From: Brevirhabdus sp.
Lineage (GTDB): Bacteria; Pseudomonadota; Alphaproteobacteria; Rhodobacterales; Rhodobacteraceae
Reading direction: 5' to 3'
Assembly: GCA_024637315.1 (NCBI GenBank)
Contig: JAGXFH010000034.1
Span: 1 to 64,000 of the forward strand
Length of the DNA stretch: 64,000 bases
In this document: positions 25,568 to 34,949 of the stretch, one piece after another
How the letters are laid out: each line of letters begins with the position of its first letter
How positions within the stretch are numbered: position 1 is the stretch's first letter
The notes under the pieces: model-generated
The model's database searches: none
Told to the model about the DNA's origin: nothing
Seen by the model: the letters and a program-made list of their open reading frames with translations, nothing else
Position numbers and translations under genes: made by a program

Positions 25568-26518
25568 TCAGGCGGAACAGCTAGCGCCGCCAAGGACGCA
25601 GAACTTGGCGCAGTGCGGATGGTTCAAGTGTACCGGTTTTTCGGCCTCGGCAAGTGTTGCGCCAAGCTCGAATTGCGGATCGTAGGGCAGCAGGGTGCAG
25701 GCGAGCACAGCGGGACGCTCGGCTCCCTTGCGCTTGACCACCATTCGCGATGAGGAACACATGACATCGCGCGGATCCTTGTTGAGGATCGACCAGCAGC
25801 CGGTCGTTATCTCGGGCACCGGCGCGGCTTCGTCCAGCTCGGGGAAAAGCACGGTCTGGCCTGGATGCGCGGCATCGATGTCGTAGCCGCGCTTCGCGTA
25901 GAGCGCTGCGTAGCCGGCGCGGGCCTCGGCCTCGGTCTCATGCCACATGGTACGCCCCGCAACCGTCATCCGGATGCCGTTGTCGCGCAGCCAATCCATG
26001 CCCTGCAAGGTGCGGGCGAAGGCTCCCTGGCCACGCTCTTTGTCATGCAGTTCCGCCGACCAGTGATCGACAGAGATGCGCAAGGTCAGTTTGCCGGGAT
26101 GGGTCGCATTGATCGCGATCAGCCCAGATTTGACCGAGGGCCGCAGCATCGGCCGCATCGCATTGGTCAGGATCAGCACTTCGTAGCCGCGTTTCAGCGC
26201 CAGCCGTGCCAGATCGACCATTTCGGGATTCATGAACGGCTCGCCGCCGGTGAAACCGATCTCGCGGACGCCCCAATTGCGATCTTCCAGCTGATCGAGG
26301 AAATCCGCGACCTCAGCCGAGGTCAGGTAGACCAGCCGGTCATTCGTCGGCGAGCTTTCGATATAGCAGTTCTGGCAGGTGATGTTGCAGAGCGTTCCGG
26401 TATTGAACCACAGGGTCTCGGGATCAGTCAGCGCCACGCTGGCCCGCGCCTCGCCGCTGGCGGTCATCTGCGGATGCTCGAATCTTCCAAATTCGGTTTC
26501 TTCCAGGTGGTCTTTCAT
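25568..26518 (-). CDS. Radical SAM protein
   Basis: A 316-residue radical SAM enzyme. The [4Fe-4S] ligands are Cys44, Cys48 and Cys51 in CNITCQNC; GFTGGEPFMNPE is the SAM-binding GGE motif. The C-terminal third holds further cysteines (GCWSIL, VMCSSSR, LACTLLP, then HCAKFCVLGGASC at the very end), which may bind an auxiliary cluster as in twitch/SPASM-like proteins. I do not recognise the exact subfamily. It is divergent from zwf and has no obvious substrate peptide beside it. Confidence 0.88.
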   Translation of the reverse strand: MKDHLEETEFGRFEHPQMTASGEARASVALTDPETLWFNTGTLCNITCQNCYIESSPTNDRLVYLTSAEVADFLDQLEDRNWGVREIGFTGGEPFMNPEMVDLARLALKRGYEVLILTNAMRPMLRPSVKSGLIAINATHPGKLTLRISVDHWSAELHDKERGQGAFARTLQGMDWLRDNGIRMTVAGRTMWHETEAEARAGYAALYAKRGYDIDAAHPGQTVLFPELDEAAPVPEITTGCWSILNKDPRDVMCSSSRMVVKRKGAERPAVLACTLLPYDPQFELGATLAEAEKPVHLNHPHCAKFCVLGGASCSA

Positions 26519-26600
26519 ACGGTCCTGTTCCTGTCGTCGTCACTTATGGCTACTGTGGCCCCGGTTAACTTGGAACCCCGGATGTTTTTGCCTGACGCGG

Positions 26601-26628
26601 TTGTGAAGCCGCTCACCCGTGCTAGACT
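26601..26628 (+). promoter_or_regulatory. Probable zwf promoter
   Basis: TTGTGA (26601-26606), a 16-base spacer and TAGACT (26623-26628). Transcription would begin near 26635, just upstream of the palindrome at 26666-26677. Confidence 0.5.
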
Positions 26629-26665
26629 TTGCCGTGGCACGCGGGTAATACGCCTGAAAGTTGAC

Positions 26666-26677
26666 GTTAGCGCTAAC
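26666..26677. promoter_or_regulatory. LacI-type operator-like palindrome before zwf
   Basis: GTTAGCGCTAAC, a perfect 12-bp palindrome with central CG as in LacI-family sugar-repressor operators. It lies about 30 bases downstream of the predicted start point and 24 bases before the TTG start, so binding would block elongation. No LacI-family gene is in the window. Confidence 0.6.
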
Positions 26678-26701
26678 ATCGCAGCAGCTGGAGTAGTAGC
26701 C

Positions 26702-28156
26702 TTGGTATCACGCGTCATTCCGGTCGATCCCTTTGACCTGGTCATTTTCGGTGGCACCGGCGACCTCGCCCGGCGCAAGATTCTGCCCGGTCTGTTCCGC
26801 CGGTTTCTTGCCGGTCAGATGCCAGAGGACGCCACCATCATCGGTGCGGCCCGCTCCGAAATGGACGATGATGGCTACCGCATCATGGTCCAGGAGGCGA
26901 TCGTCGAATTCGGCGGTGAAGACGCGGCGCGAAAGGCAGAACTCGACGGTTTCCTGCAATGCGTGCGCTATGTCTCGATCGACGCCAAGGGTGAGGGCGG
27001 CTGGAAAGAGCTTGCCGCACTGGTCAACCAGAGCCGGATCACCGCATTCTATTTCTCGGTCGCACCCAGCCTTTTCGGCGATCTGGCGGAACGTCTGCAT
27101 CATCACGGTATCGCCGACACTCAAAGCCGGATCGTGGTGGAAAAACCGTTCGGGCGCGATCTGGTCTCGGCCCGCGAGCTGAACGCGGTTCTGGCGCAGC
27201 ACTTCAACGAGACACAGATTTACCGGATAGACCACTATCTGGGAAAGGAAACAGTCCAGAACCTGATGGCTGTGCGGTTCGGCAATATCCTGTTCGAGCC
27301 GTTGTGGAACAGCCAATATGTCGACCATATCCAGATCACCGTGGCCGAAACCGTGGGTGTCGGCGGGCGCGGCGAGTATTACAACAGGTCAGGCGCGATG
27401 CGCGACATGGTGCAAAACCACCTGATGCAGCTTCTGTGCCTGATCGCAATGGAGCCGCCCAGCCGATTTGACCCGGATGCGGTGCGCGACGAGAAGCTGA
27501 AAGTTATCCGCGCGCTGGAACCTGTCGACAGCCACGAAATCGTTCGCGGCCAGTACGAGAAGACACCGACAGAGCCCGGCTTTCGCGAGGATGCCGGCGA
27601 TCCGCGCAGCCGGACAGAGAGTTTCATCGCGCTGAAATGCCATATTTCGAACTGGCGGTGGGCCGGGACACCGTTCTATTTGCGCACCGGCAAGAAACTG
27701 CGGGTCCGCACCAGCGAGATCGCGGTGGTTTTCAAGGACGCGCCGCATATGATTTTTGGGCAGGAAGAGGGACGGCACCGCAACATCCTGTCGATCCGGT
27801 TGCAGCCGAATGAGGGGATGACGCTTGGTGTTACTATCAAGGAGCCGGGTCCGGGCGGGATGCGCCTGATCGACGTGCCGCTCGACATGTCCTTTGCAGA
27901 CGCTTTGGGTGACGATGTCGACGAGGCGCCCGACGCTTACGAAAGGCTCATCATGGATGTGATCCGCGGCAATCAGACGCTCTTTATGCGGGGAGACGAG
28001 GTCGAAGCCGCCTGGGCCTGGACTGATCCCATCATTGAAGGCTGGGAGACGCGCAACGAGGTGCCCAAACCCTATGACGTGGGCAGCAACGGGCCCGAGG
28101 ATGCCGCAATGTTGATGCACCGCGATGGGCGCCGATGGCGGGAGATACGCGAATGA
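26702..28156 (+). CDS. zwf: Glucose-6-phosphate 1-dehydrogenase
   Basis: A 484-residue enzyme oxidising glucose-6-phosphate to 6-phosphogluconolactone. The coenzyme motif is FGGTGDLARRK near residues 16-26, and the active-site signature is YRIDHYLGKETVQN. The frame is open far upstream, so the start was decided by context: TTG at 26702 gives MVSRVIPVDPFDL and has GGAG eight bases before it. The stop overlaps the pgl ATG. zwf-pgl-pgi form one operon feeding the Entner-Doudoroff or pentose phosphate route, with a LacI-like operator in the leader. Confidence 0.95.
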   Translation: MVSRVIPVDPFDLVIFGGTGDLARRKILPGLFRRFLAGQMPEDATIIGAARSEMDDDGYRIMVQEAIVEFGGEDAARKAELDGFLQCVRYVSIDAKGEGGWKELAALVNQSRITAFYFSVAPSLFGDLAERLHHHGIADTQSRIVVEKPFGRDLVSARELNAVLAQHFNETQIYRIDHYLGKETVQNLMAVRFGNILFEPLWNSQYVDHIQITVAETVGVGGRGEYYNRSGAMRDMVQNHLMQLLCLIAMEPPSRFDPDAVRDEKLKVIRALEPVDSHEIVRGQYEKTPTEPGFREDAGDPRSRTESFIALKCHISNWRWAGTPFYLRTGKKLRVRTSEIAVVFKDAPHMIFGQEEGRHRNILSIRLQPNEGMTLGVTIKEPGPGGMRLIDVPLDMSFADALGDDVDEAPDAYERLIMDVIRGNQTLFMRGDEVEAAWAWTDPIIEGWETRNEVPKPYDVGSNGPEDAAMLMHRDGRRWREIRE

Positions 28157-28827
28157 ACCTGATCGAATATCCTGATCGTGAAATGATGATGATCGAGGTC
28201 GCGAACGAGCTGGCCGGCCAGCTTGGTGCGGCCTTGAGACAGGGCGACGAAGTCTTGTTCGTGGTGCCGGGCGGTACCACGCCGGGGCCGATCTTCGACA
28301 CGCTGTCGGGTGTCAGGCTGAACTGGGACCGGGTGCGTGTCATGCTCAGCGATGAGCGTTGGGTGCCGGAAAGCTCGGACAGGTCCAACACCCGGCTGCT
28401 GCGTGAACGCCTGCTGGTGGGCCGGGCAGCCGAGGCGACCTATCTGCCGCTTTACGCAGCGGCCGAAACCCCCGAAGAGCGTCTGGACGAGCTTGCCGAG
28501 GCGATCAGACCGCATCTGCCGATCACCGTGCTTCTGCTCGGCATGGGGGCGGACATGCATACCGCCTCACTCTTCCCCGGCGCCGACCGATTGGCCGAGG
28601 CAATGGCCGACGATGCGCCGATCCTCGTGCCGATGCGCGCGCCCAGCGCTCCCGAGCCGCGCGTGACGCTGAGCGCGCCGGTGCTGGCCGGGGCGATCCA
28701 GACCCATATCGTCATCACTGGCGCAGACAAACGCGACGCGCTGAAAACGGCGCGCAGTATCGGCGATCCGGTGCAAGCCCCGATTGCTGCCGTGTTGAAC
28801 GGGGCGACGGTTCACTGGGCGGAGTAG
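28153..28827 (+). CDS. pgl: 6-phosphogluconolactonase
   Basis: A 224-residue enzyme of the DevB/NagB-like type that opens 6-phosphogluconolactone. [38 protein letters not shown] and [17 protein letters not shown] are the family signatures. The ATG overlaps the zwf stop (ATGA at 28153-28156) and pgi starts five bases after its stop. Confidence 0.95.
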   Translation: MNLIEYPDREMMMIEVANELAGQLGAALRQGDEVLFVVPGGTTPGPIFDTLSGVRLNWDRVRVMLSDERWVPESSDRSNTRLLRERLLVGRAAEATYLPLYAAAETPEERLDELAEAIRPHLPITVLLLGMGADMHTASLFPGADRLAEAMADDAPILVPMRAPSAPEPRVTLSAPVLAGAIQTHIVITGADKRDALKTARSIGDPVQAPIAAVLNGATVHWAE

Positions 28828-28832
28828 GACAG

Positions 28833-30443
28833 ATGGATCTGAGCAGTTTGAAGGCAAAGCATGAGAAGGTCGGTCGACGCCCAATTCTCGACCTGTTCGA
28901 CGACGCCCGCGCCGCCGATTTCTCGGTTCGGGCCGAAGGCATGCTGTTCGATTACTCGAAGACCAATATCGACCTCGAAACCCGCGATCGGTTGATTGCC
29001 CTGACCGAGACCGCAGGTCTGGCCGAGCGCCGCAATGCGATGTTTTCGGGCGAAACGATCAACGAAACCGAAAGCCGTGCGGTGCTGCACACCGCCTTGC
29101 GCAACCTCGACGGCGGTTCGGTGACGGTGAATGGCGTGGATGTCATGCCAGAGGTTCTGAACACGCTTGCGCGGATGGAGCGATTCGCCAAAGGGGTGCG
29201 CTCCGGCGCGATCCATCCGCCGGGCGGCGGCAAGTTCACAGATGTCGTCAATATCGGCATCGGCGGCTCGGATCTTGGCCCCGCGATGGCTGCGCTGGCA
29301 TTGGCGCCATATCACGACGGGCCGGACTGCCATTTCGTGTCGAATGTCGATGGCGCGCATGTCCATGACGTCTTGAAGCGGTTGAACCCAGTGTCGACGC
29401 TGGTGATCGTCGCTTCGAAGACCTTCGCCACGATCGAGACCATGACGAACGCCAATACCGCGCGTGACTGGCTGGCGGCCAAGGTCGGCATGGATCAGGT
29501 GGGAGCGCATATGGCGGCGCTGTCGTCGGCGGTGGACAAGACCAGCGATTACGGCATTGATCCAGAGCGGGTTTTCGGCTTCGAAGATTGGGTCGGCGGT
29601 CGCTATTCCCTCTGGGGGCCGATCGGTCTCTCGCTGATGATCACCGTCGGGCCAGAGCATTTCAGCGCCTTCCTGCGGGGCGGGCAGGCGATGGACCGGC
29701 ATTTTCGAACCGCCGAACCGATCCGCAACCTGCCGGTCATGCTGGCGCTTGTCGGCCTCTGGCACAACCAGATCTGCGGTTACGCCACGCGGGCGGTCCT
29801 GCCCTACGAGCAGCGCCTGCTTCGGCTGCCGGCCTATTTGCAGCAGCTTGAAATGGAATCGAACGGCAAGCGGGTGTCGATGGATGGCGCCGATCTGCAG
29901 GTGCATTCCGGCCCGGTAGTCTGGGGCGAACCCGGCACCAACGGACAGCACGCCTTTTATCAGCTGATCCACCAGGGTACGCGGGTGGTTCCCTGTGAAT
30001 TCATGGTCGCGGCGAAGGGGCACGAGCCCGACCTTGCGCATCAGCACCGGCTGCTGATCGCCAATTGTCTGGCGCAGTCCGAGGCATTGCTGAAGGGCCG
30101 CACGCTGGACGAAGCGCGCGCGTTGATGAAGGCCAAGGGTCTGAGCGGCGCTGAACTTGACCGGCAGGCGCGTCACCGGGTCTTTCCTGGCAACCGGCCA
30201 TCAACGACGCTCATCTACCCGCAGCTGACCCCGCATGTGCTGGGCCAGATCATCGCGCTCTACGAGCATCGGGTCTTTGTCGAAGGCGTGGTTCTTGGCA
30301 TCAACTCCTTCGACCAGTGGGGCGTGGAACTGGGCAAGGAACTGGCGGTGGCGCTTGAGCCGGTGATTGCGGGCAAGCAAAGCGCTGACGGCAAGGATGG
30401 ATCGACGCGGATGCTGGTGGAGTTCCTTCGCGGTGAGGGCTGA
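28833..30443 (+). CDS. pgi: Glucose-6-phosphate isomerase
   Basis: A 536-residue isomerase linking glucose-6-P and fructose-6-P. Signatures are [51 protein letters not shown] and [17 protein letters not shown] near the C terminus. It closes the zwf-pgl-pgi operon. The 149 bases after it contain a few GC-rich inverted sequences but no clear terminator. Confidence 0.97.
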   Translation: MDLSSLKAKHEKVGRRPILDLFDDARAADFSVRAEGMLFDYSKTNIDLETRDRLIALTETAGLAERRNAMFSGETINETESRAVLHTALRNLDGGSVTVNGVDVMPEVLNTLARMERFAKGVRSGAIHPPGGGKFTDVVNIGIGGSDLGPAMAALALAPYHDGPDCHFVSNVDGAHVHDVLKRLNPVSTLVIVASKTFATIETMTNANTARDWLAAKVGMDQVGAHMAALSSAVDKTSDYGIDPERVFGFEDWVGGRYSLWGPIGLSLMITVGPEHFSAFLRGGQAMDRHFRTAEPIRNLPVMLALVGLWHNQICGYATRAVLPYEQRLLRLPAYLQQLEMESNGKRVSMDGADLQVHSGPVVWGEPGTNGQHAFYQLIHQGTRVVPCEFMVAAKGHEPDLAHQHRLLIANCLAQSEALLKGRTLDEARALMKAKGLSGAELDRQARHRVFPGNRPSTTLIYPQLTPHVLGQIIALYEHRVFVEGVVLGINSFDQWGVELGKELAVALEPVIAGKQSADGKDGSTRMLVEFLRGEG

Positions 30444-30592
30444 TCCGGCGCGCGGGAGCAAAGCTGCAAATCCCAAGCAAGCACTGCCTGGGTCGCGGCT
30501 ACGCCGCTGTGAAGTCAGCCGGTCGCACGGATCAGCGGCAGTGCAAGGTGAGCTTGCCGAGACATGACCAGGCTTGTTGCCGGATCGACCCC

Positions 30593-30946
30593 TTAGGGCA
30601 GGGCGGCAGTGACGATGATCTCGACCTTGTAGTCCGGGGTGGCCAGTTTCGCCTCTCCGGTCCAACGCGCCGGGGTGTGACCTTTGGCGGCCCAAGCCTC
30701 CCAAGCCGCATTCATGTCGGCAAAGCCCGCCCCGATATCCGACAGCCAGATTTGCGCCGTCAACAGTCGCGTCTTGTCGGTTCCGGCCTCGACCAACAAC
30801 CGGTCAATCGAGGCCAGGATCGCCTGCGTCTGCTCGGTCACCGAACCGCCCGGCGTACCGACCTGACCGGCCAGATAGACGACGCCGTTATGGATCACGG
30901 CCTGGCTCATGCGGGGACCGGTTTCGAGGCGGGTGATGTCGGACAT
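30593..30946 (-). CDS. RidA family protein (YjgF/YER057c/UK114)
   Basis: A 117-residue small trimeric enamine/imine deaminase-type protein. VYLAGQVGTPGGSVTEQTQAILASIDRLL is the N-terminal signature; HTPAR and the C-terminal KVEIIVTAALP carry the conserved Arg and Glu positions. It is one of the variant RidA subgroups, so activity on 2-aminoacrylate is likely but not certain. The start at 30946 is only 26 bases downstream of the tRNA-Gly 3' end on the same strand, so it may share that promoter. Confidence 0.88.
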   Translation of the reverse strand: MSDITRLETGPRMSQAVIHNGVVYLAGQVGTPGGSVTEQTQAILASIDRLLVEAGTDKTRLLTAQIWLSDIGAGFADMNAAWEAWAAKGHTPARWTGEAKLATPDYKVEIIVTAALP

Positions 30947-30972
30947 GGCTGGGCCTTTCAAGCGTGGAGAAC

Positions 30973-31046
30973 TGGAGCGGGTGAAGGGAATCGAACCCTC
31001 GTATTCAGCTTGGGAAGCTGCTGCTCTACCATTGAGCTACACCCGC
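30973..31046 (-). tRNA. tRNA-Gly (anticodon CCC)
   Basis: 74 nt on the minus strand including an encoded CCA. The acceptor GCGGGTG pairs with CACCCGC; the D-arm GCTCAATGGTAGAGC, anticodon arm CAGCTTCCCAAGCTG (loop TTCCCAA) and T-arm GAGGGTTCGATTCCCTT fold normally. The sequence closely follows E. coli tRNA-Gly(CCC). It decodes GGG. Confidence 0.97.
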
Positions 31047-31056
31047 AATCCCTGAC

Positions 31057-31085
31057 CAGATACTGTCGGGCTTGCACTGCGTCAA
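31057..31085 (-). promoter_or_regulatory. tRNA-Gly promoter
   Basis: On the minus strand, TTGACG (31080-31085), a 17-base spacer and TATCTG (31057-31062). Initiation would fall a few bases before the tRNA 5' end. Confidence 0.65.
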
Positions 31086-31208
31086 GGCCGGTTGGTCAGA
31101 ACGGCCCCTTCAGCAAACGGAAGGTTCCGCTGGCCCGCGATGATGCCGCGTCGTGTCTTCACGCAGCAAGTCGGCGGAAACCGACCCGCAGGGTTCAGCA
31201 CCTGTCCA

Positions 31209-33251
31209 TCAGCCGCGTCGCCGCCGCCGCCGTCCGCCATCCTCACCGCTGCCGGCGGTGTTGAAGGACACATCGGGCAGTGTCACGATCTTGTGCAACT
31301 CGGGGAATGGCGCCGTGGCATGCGGAATGGCATTGGCGGCAACGAAATGTTCCTGAAAACGCGGCTCGATCGCGGTTTCGACCTTGGTGATGCGGTGCAC
31401 GGTCTCCTCGATCTCGCGGCGGCTGGCGACGTTGCAGAGCGCGATCCGTGCGCCAGTGCCGGCGGCGTTTCCCGCCGAGAAGACGCGGTCGAGGGGGGCA
31501 TCCGGGATCATCCCCAAGACCATCGCATGTTTCGGAGAGATATGCGCCCCGAACGCGCCGGCCAGCACCACCCTCTCGACCTTGTCGACACCCATCTCGT
31601 CCATTAGAAGACGCGCGCCCGCATAAAGCGCGGATTTCGCCAGCTGGATCGCGCGGATATCGCCCTGGGTCACGCTGATCCGGGGGCCACCCTCGGCGCT
31701 ACCATCAAAGAGCAGGTAGGAATGTGTCCGCCCGGTCGCCTCGCATCTTGGGGTTCCGACCTGTTCGGCAGAGCCGATCAGACCCGATCCATCGACGATG
31801 CCCGCCATCCGCATCTCGGCCACCGCCTCGATAATGCCCGAACCGCAGATGCCGGAGACGCCGGTTGCGCCGATCGCCTCGGCGAAGGCGGGATCGTCGG
31901 ACCAGAGGTCCGATCCGATGACACGAAAGCGCGATTCCTTTGTCGCGGGGTCGATCTCGACCCGCTCGATGGCCCCCGGCGCGGCGCGTTGGCCGGAACT
32001 GATCTGCGCACCCTCGAAGGCCGGGCCGGTCGGCGAGGAACAGGCCAGAACGCGGCTCTTGTCGCCCAAAAGGATCTCGGCATTGGTGCCGACATCGACG
32101 ATCAGTACCAGATCGTCGGATTTGTGCGGCTCTTCGGACAGGGCGACCGCAGCGCAATCTGCGCCGACATGGCCAGCGATGCAGGGCAGGATATAGACCC
32201 GACCCGAGGGGTTCATCGCCGTCAGCTCCAGATCGGGGGCCGTCAGGGAAAGCGCGTTGGACGTTGCCAGCGCGAATGGCGCCTGTCCCAGTTCGACCGG
32301 GTCGATCCCCAGCAACAAGTGGTGCATCACCGGGTTGCAGACGAACACCGCCTCCATCACCTGCCCCGGGTCGATCGCCGCTTCTGCTGCCAGGGACTGG
32401 GCCAGCGCGTTGATCGCGCCGCGCACGACGGCGGTCATCTCGACATCGCCGCCGGGGTTCATCATCGCGTAGCTCACCCGGCTCATCAGATCCTCGCCAA
32501 AGCGGATCTGCGGGTTCATCACCCCCGCCGAATGCAGGACAGAACCGTTCCGGAGATCGGTCAGATGCGCCGCGATGGTGGTCGAGCCAAGGTCGATGGC
32601 AAGCCCGTAAAGCCGGCCCTCGAAGAAGCCCGGCCAGATGTCGAGGATCGTGTCATGGGTATCGTTGTGGCCCTTGTAGAGGGCGACCGTCGCGGTCCAG
32701 TTGCCCTTGCGCACGACCGGTTGCAGCTTGCGCAGCACGGCCATGCCGGTGCGGACCTCGCCGATCTCCCATTGCTCGGCCAGGGCGCGCTGCAGCCGCT
32801 CCAGGTCGCCGGTGGGTTCGTGCATGTCGGGTTCGGCGACCTCGACGTAGTAAAGCCGCGTCGCCGGATCCATGACGATATCGCGCATCGTCGCTTCCTT
32901 GCGCACGACCTGCTTGTGCACCTGGCTTTCGGGTGGCACGTCGATCACCACGTCGCGCTGCACCTTGGCCTGACATCCCAGCCGCCGGCCTTCCTTCAAC
33001 CCGCGGATGCGGTCATAGCGGGCCTCGACCTCGTTGAACTCGGTCAGGGCATCCTCGGCCACCGTGACGCCGTGCTTGGAGAACTCACCGTAGCTTGGCG
33101 TGATCTGGCATTTCGAGCAGATGCCGCGCCCGCCGCAGACCGAATCAAGATCCACGCCCAGTTGCCGCGCCGCCGTCAGGACCGGGGTGCCCGCAGGAAA
33201 ACGGCCGCGTTTGCCGGACGGGGTGAAGATGACAAGCGGATCGGTGGACAT
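31209..33251 (-). CDS. Corrinoid reductive activation protein (ferredoxin-ASKHA, RACo-like)
   Basis: A 680-residue protein that in characterised homologues reduces inactive Co(II) corrinoid proteins at ATP cost. The N-terminal [2Fe-2S] domain has Cys39, Cys45, Cys48 and Cys93; a linker follows, then an actin-like ASKHA ATPase from about residue 210 (AIDLGSTTIAAHL, LIVDVGTNAEILL, VVLAGAFGAHISP). The C terminus is an odd basic tail, GEDGGRRRRRRG. Downstream on the minus strand is only the tRNA. Its expected partners, a corrinoid protein and a substrate methyltransferase, are not in the window, while a folate methyltransferase lies at 35576. Confidence 0.92.
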   Translation of the reverse strand: MSTDPLVIFTPSGKRGRFPAGTPVLTAARQLGVDLDSVCGGRGICSKCQITPSYGEFSKHGVTVAEDALTEFNEVEARYDRIRGLKEGRRLGCQAKVQRDVVIDVPPESQVHKQVVRKEATMRDIVMDPATRLYYVEVAEPDMHEPTGDLERLQRALAEQWEIGEVRTGMAVLRKLQPVVRKGNWTATVALYKGHNDTHDTILDIWPGFFEGRLYGLAIDLGSTTIAAHLTDLRNGSVLHSAGVMNPQIRFGEDLMSRVSYAMMNPGGDVEMTAVVRGAINALAQSLAAEAAIDPGQVMEAVFVCNPVMHHLLLGIDPVELGQAPFALATSNALSLTAPDLELTAMNPSGRVYILPCIAGHVGADCAAVALSEEPHKSDDLVLIVDVGTNAEILLGDKSRVLACSSPTGPAFEGAQISSGQRAAPGAIERVEIDPATKESRFRVIGSDLWSDDPAFAEAIGATGVSGICGSGIIEAVAEMRMAGIVDGSGLIGSAEQVGTPRCEATGRTHSYLLFDGSAEGGPRISVTQGDIRAIQLAKSALYAGARLLMDEMGVDKVERVVLAGAFGAHISPKHAMVLGMIPDAPLDRVFSAGNAAGTGARIALCNVASRREIEETVHRITKVETAIEPRFQEHFVAANAIPHATAPFPELHKIVTLPDVSFNTAGSGEDGGRRRRRRG

Positions 33252-33348
33252 GCGCGCCTCGGGAAATGGTGATCTGGCGCGACCATAGCGGATCGCGGGG
33301 CAAGTGGAAGCCGGGGCACGGCATGTTCTGGTCTGTCCGCGGCAAATA

Positions 33349-34023
33349 TCAGGGCAAAAGGCCGATCCCGAAAAACCAGATCCCGAAAGGCACGGGCAAA
33401 ACCGCCATGAAGAAAGTGAATACGGTCGCCGCGGGCGCGAACAACCGGCTGAGCCCGGCGATCATGCAGATGCCGCCGCCGCCGCCGATTACCATGGTTC
33501 CGGGCAGGTTGATCAGAGCCGCCAGCATGAGGTAGCGCCAGCGCACCAGGTGCGGTCCAAGCCGGCGCGGCAGCTTGTCCGAAAGCAGGCTCAGTCGGTC
33601 CTGCGGCGGCAGAGCGCCGATCTGGTCGATCAGGGCGGCGGCGCGGACCAGCCGCAGGTCGAGCAGGGTGCGGCGTATCCATTCGGGCGGCAGCAGTCGG
33701 CCTGCGAAATAGGCGATCATCAATCCTGCGACAGAAGCGAGATAGACGAGCGGCGCAATCGGCGGGCCTTGCAGCAGAAGCAACGACAGCCCGATTTCGA
33801 CCCCGGGAACGAAGGGGATCGCGATCAGCAACGCATAGGCCACCAGCACCAGCAGCAAAACCGAGGTCAGCATGACCGAATGCATCCCATGTGGCAGGTC
33901 CATCATCCGCGTCAGCACCCAATCCATCAACAGATGCGCGCCGTAGGCCAGCGCCAGGATCACGGCGATCCGAAACAGGATACGGGCCAGGGACCGGGAA
34001 AATGGCGGTGGTGGTTGGGTCAT
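33349..34023 (-). CDS. Multi-pass membrane protein, VTT/SNARE-associated-like
   Basis: A 224-residue protein with about five to six hydrophobic segments and a polar loop near residues 130-165 (VRAAALIDQIGALPPQDRLS). AIPFVPGVEIGLSLLLLQGP and NLPGTMVIGGGGGICMIAG resemble the two re-entrant helices of DedA/VTT-type proteins, but I place it there with caution. The start is ambiguous: ATG 34023 (used) or ATG 34056, neither with a good ribosome site. It lies between the reactivase gene and the cytochrome c gene, all on the minus strand. Confidence 0.7.
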   Translation of the reverse strand: MTQPPPPFSRSLARILFRIAVILALAYGAHLLMDWVLTRMMDLPHGMHSVMLTSVLLLVLVAYALLIAIPFVPGVEIGLSLLLLQGPPIAPLVYLASVAGLMIAYFAGRLLPPEWIRRTLLDLRLVRAAALIDQIGALPPQDRLSLLSDKLPRRLGPHLVRWRYLMLAALINLPGTMVIGGGGGICMIAGLSRLFAPAATVFTFFMAVLPVPFGIWFFGIGLLP

Positions 34024-34108
34024 GATCGGCGGGTTCGCGCAAAGCTCATTCGCCATGCTGCGGTGACCGGCCTGGCATGGCAAGAGTGTTTGCAGAAGGA
34101 ACCTTCGT

Positions 34109-34786
34109 TCAGGAGTTATGCGATCCCCAGCGGCAACGGTCGAATTCGGCATAGTCCAGAAGTTCCTCGGCGGTGCCGACCGGGACGATGCGGGAACAGC
34201 CCTCGAACCCCTCAGCATCCTCGAAGACGCTGACGATGCCGTCCTCGGCTTGGGTCTGGTCAGAGCAAAGCCGCTCACCCGGTGCCAGTTCGGCCAGTCG
34301 TCTTGCGCCTTCACGGGTCTCGTTGGCGAACAGATGTGTCCGGTCGGTAGCATTGACGATGCAAAAGCCGGCCTCGGGCACAGCAGCGGCGGTCCTGAAA
34401 CTGGCCAGATAGGCGATAACGTCGCGCCGGTCGTCAGAGTCCTTCAGACGGAACGTCATCTTCGCCCTGGCATTGTCGTCCCCCAGATACGTGCGCAGGA
34501 AGGCAGTCGGATCGGCGATGTAGTCAAAGATCAGTTCCTCGGTCCAGATCAACCCGGATGCGTTCGCTGCCAGCATCGAATCCGAGTAGTTGAATCCCTC
34601 CGCCGATCCTGCCGCGCGGCCAACCACATCGGTCAGCAGCGGACCGGTGCGGTTACTTGCGCCCTCGCCAACCTGATGACAGGCGGCACAGTTTCGGAAC
34701 ACCGTCCTGCCCTGGTCGACGCTTTGTGCGGTGGCGCTGAAACTGGTCGCAGCCAAGGCCACGACAGCCAGAATGAAGGTTCTCAT
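34109..34786 (-). CDS. Class I c-type cytochrome with C-terminal extension
   Basis: A 225-residue exported protein: signal peptide 1-20 (cut near ATAQS), haem site Cys33-x2-Cys36-His37 in CAACH, and the Met ligand in AKMTFRL. Residues 21-130 form a cytochrome c2/c550-like domain; about 95 further residues (from AAAVPEAGFCIVNATDRTHLF, with more cysteines) make an extension of unknown role that repeats acidic and Cys motifs. AGGAG precedes the start at 34786. It is divergent from a cytochrome P460 gene 163 bases away, suggesting an electron-transfer pair. Confidence 0.85.
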   Translation of the reverse strand: MRTFILAVVALAATSFSATAQSVDQGRTVFRNCAACHQVGEGASNRTGPLLTDVVGRAAGSAEGFNYSDSMLAANASGLIWTEELIFDYIADPTAFLRTYLGDDNARAKMTFRLKDSDDRRDVIAYLASFRTAAAVPEAGFCIVNATDRTHLFANETREGARRLAELAPGERLCSDQTQAEDGIVSVFEDAEGFEGCSRIVPVGTAEELLDYAEFDRCRWGSHNS

Positions 34787-34949
34787 CGGCGTGCTCCTGT
34801 TCTGGGTCAACTGACCGCGAGCGGTATCGACCTGTCCAATCAAGTCGGTACACGATCCATTCACCCGATCGTCAGACCGAAGTGAAGCATCGCGAGGTCA
34901 ATTGGGTCTAGCCTTCCCGACACGATGAAACCGCAGGAAGGAGCATGAG

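Noticed and set aside
25865-26701. Upstream extension of the zwf frame (763 codons in total)
   Set aside because: It is antisense to the radical SAM gene and crosses the promoter and operator region; TTG at 26702 with GGAG fits the family start.
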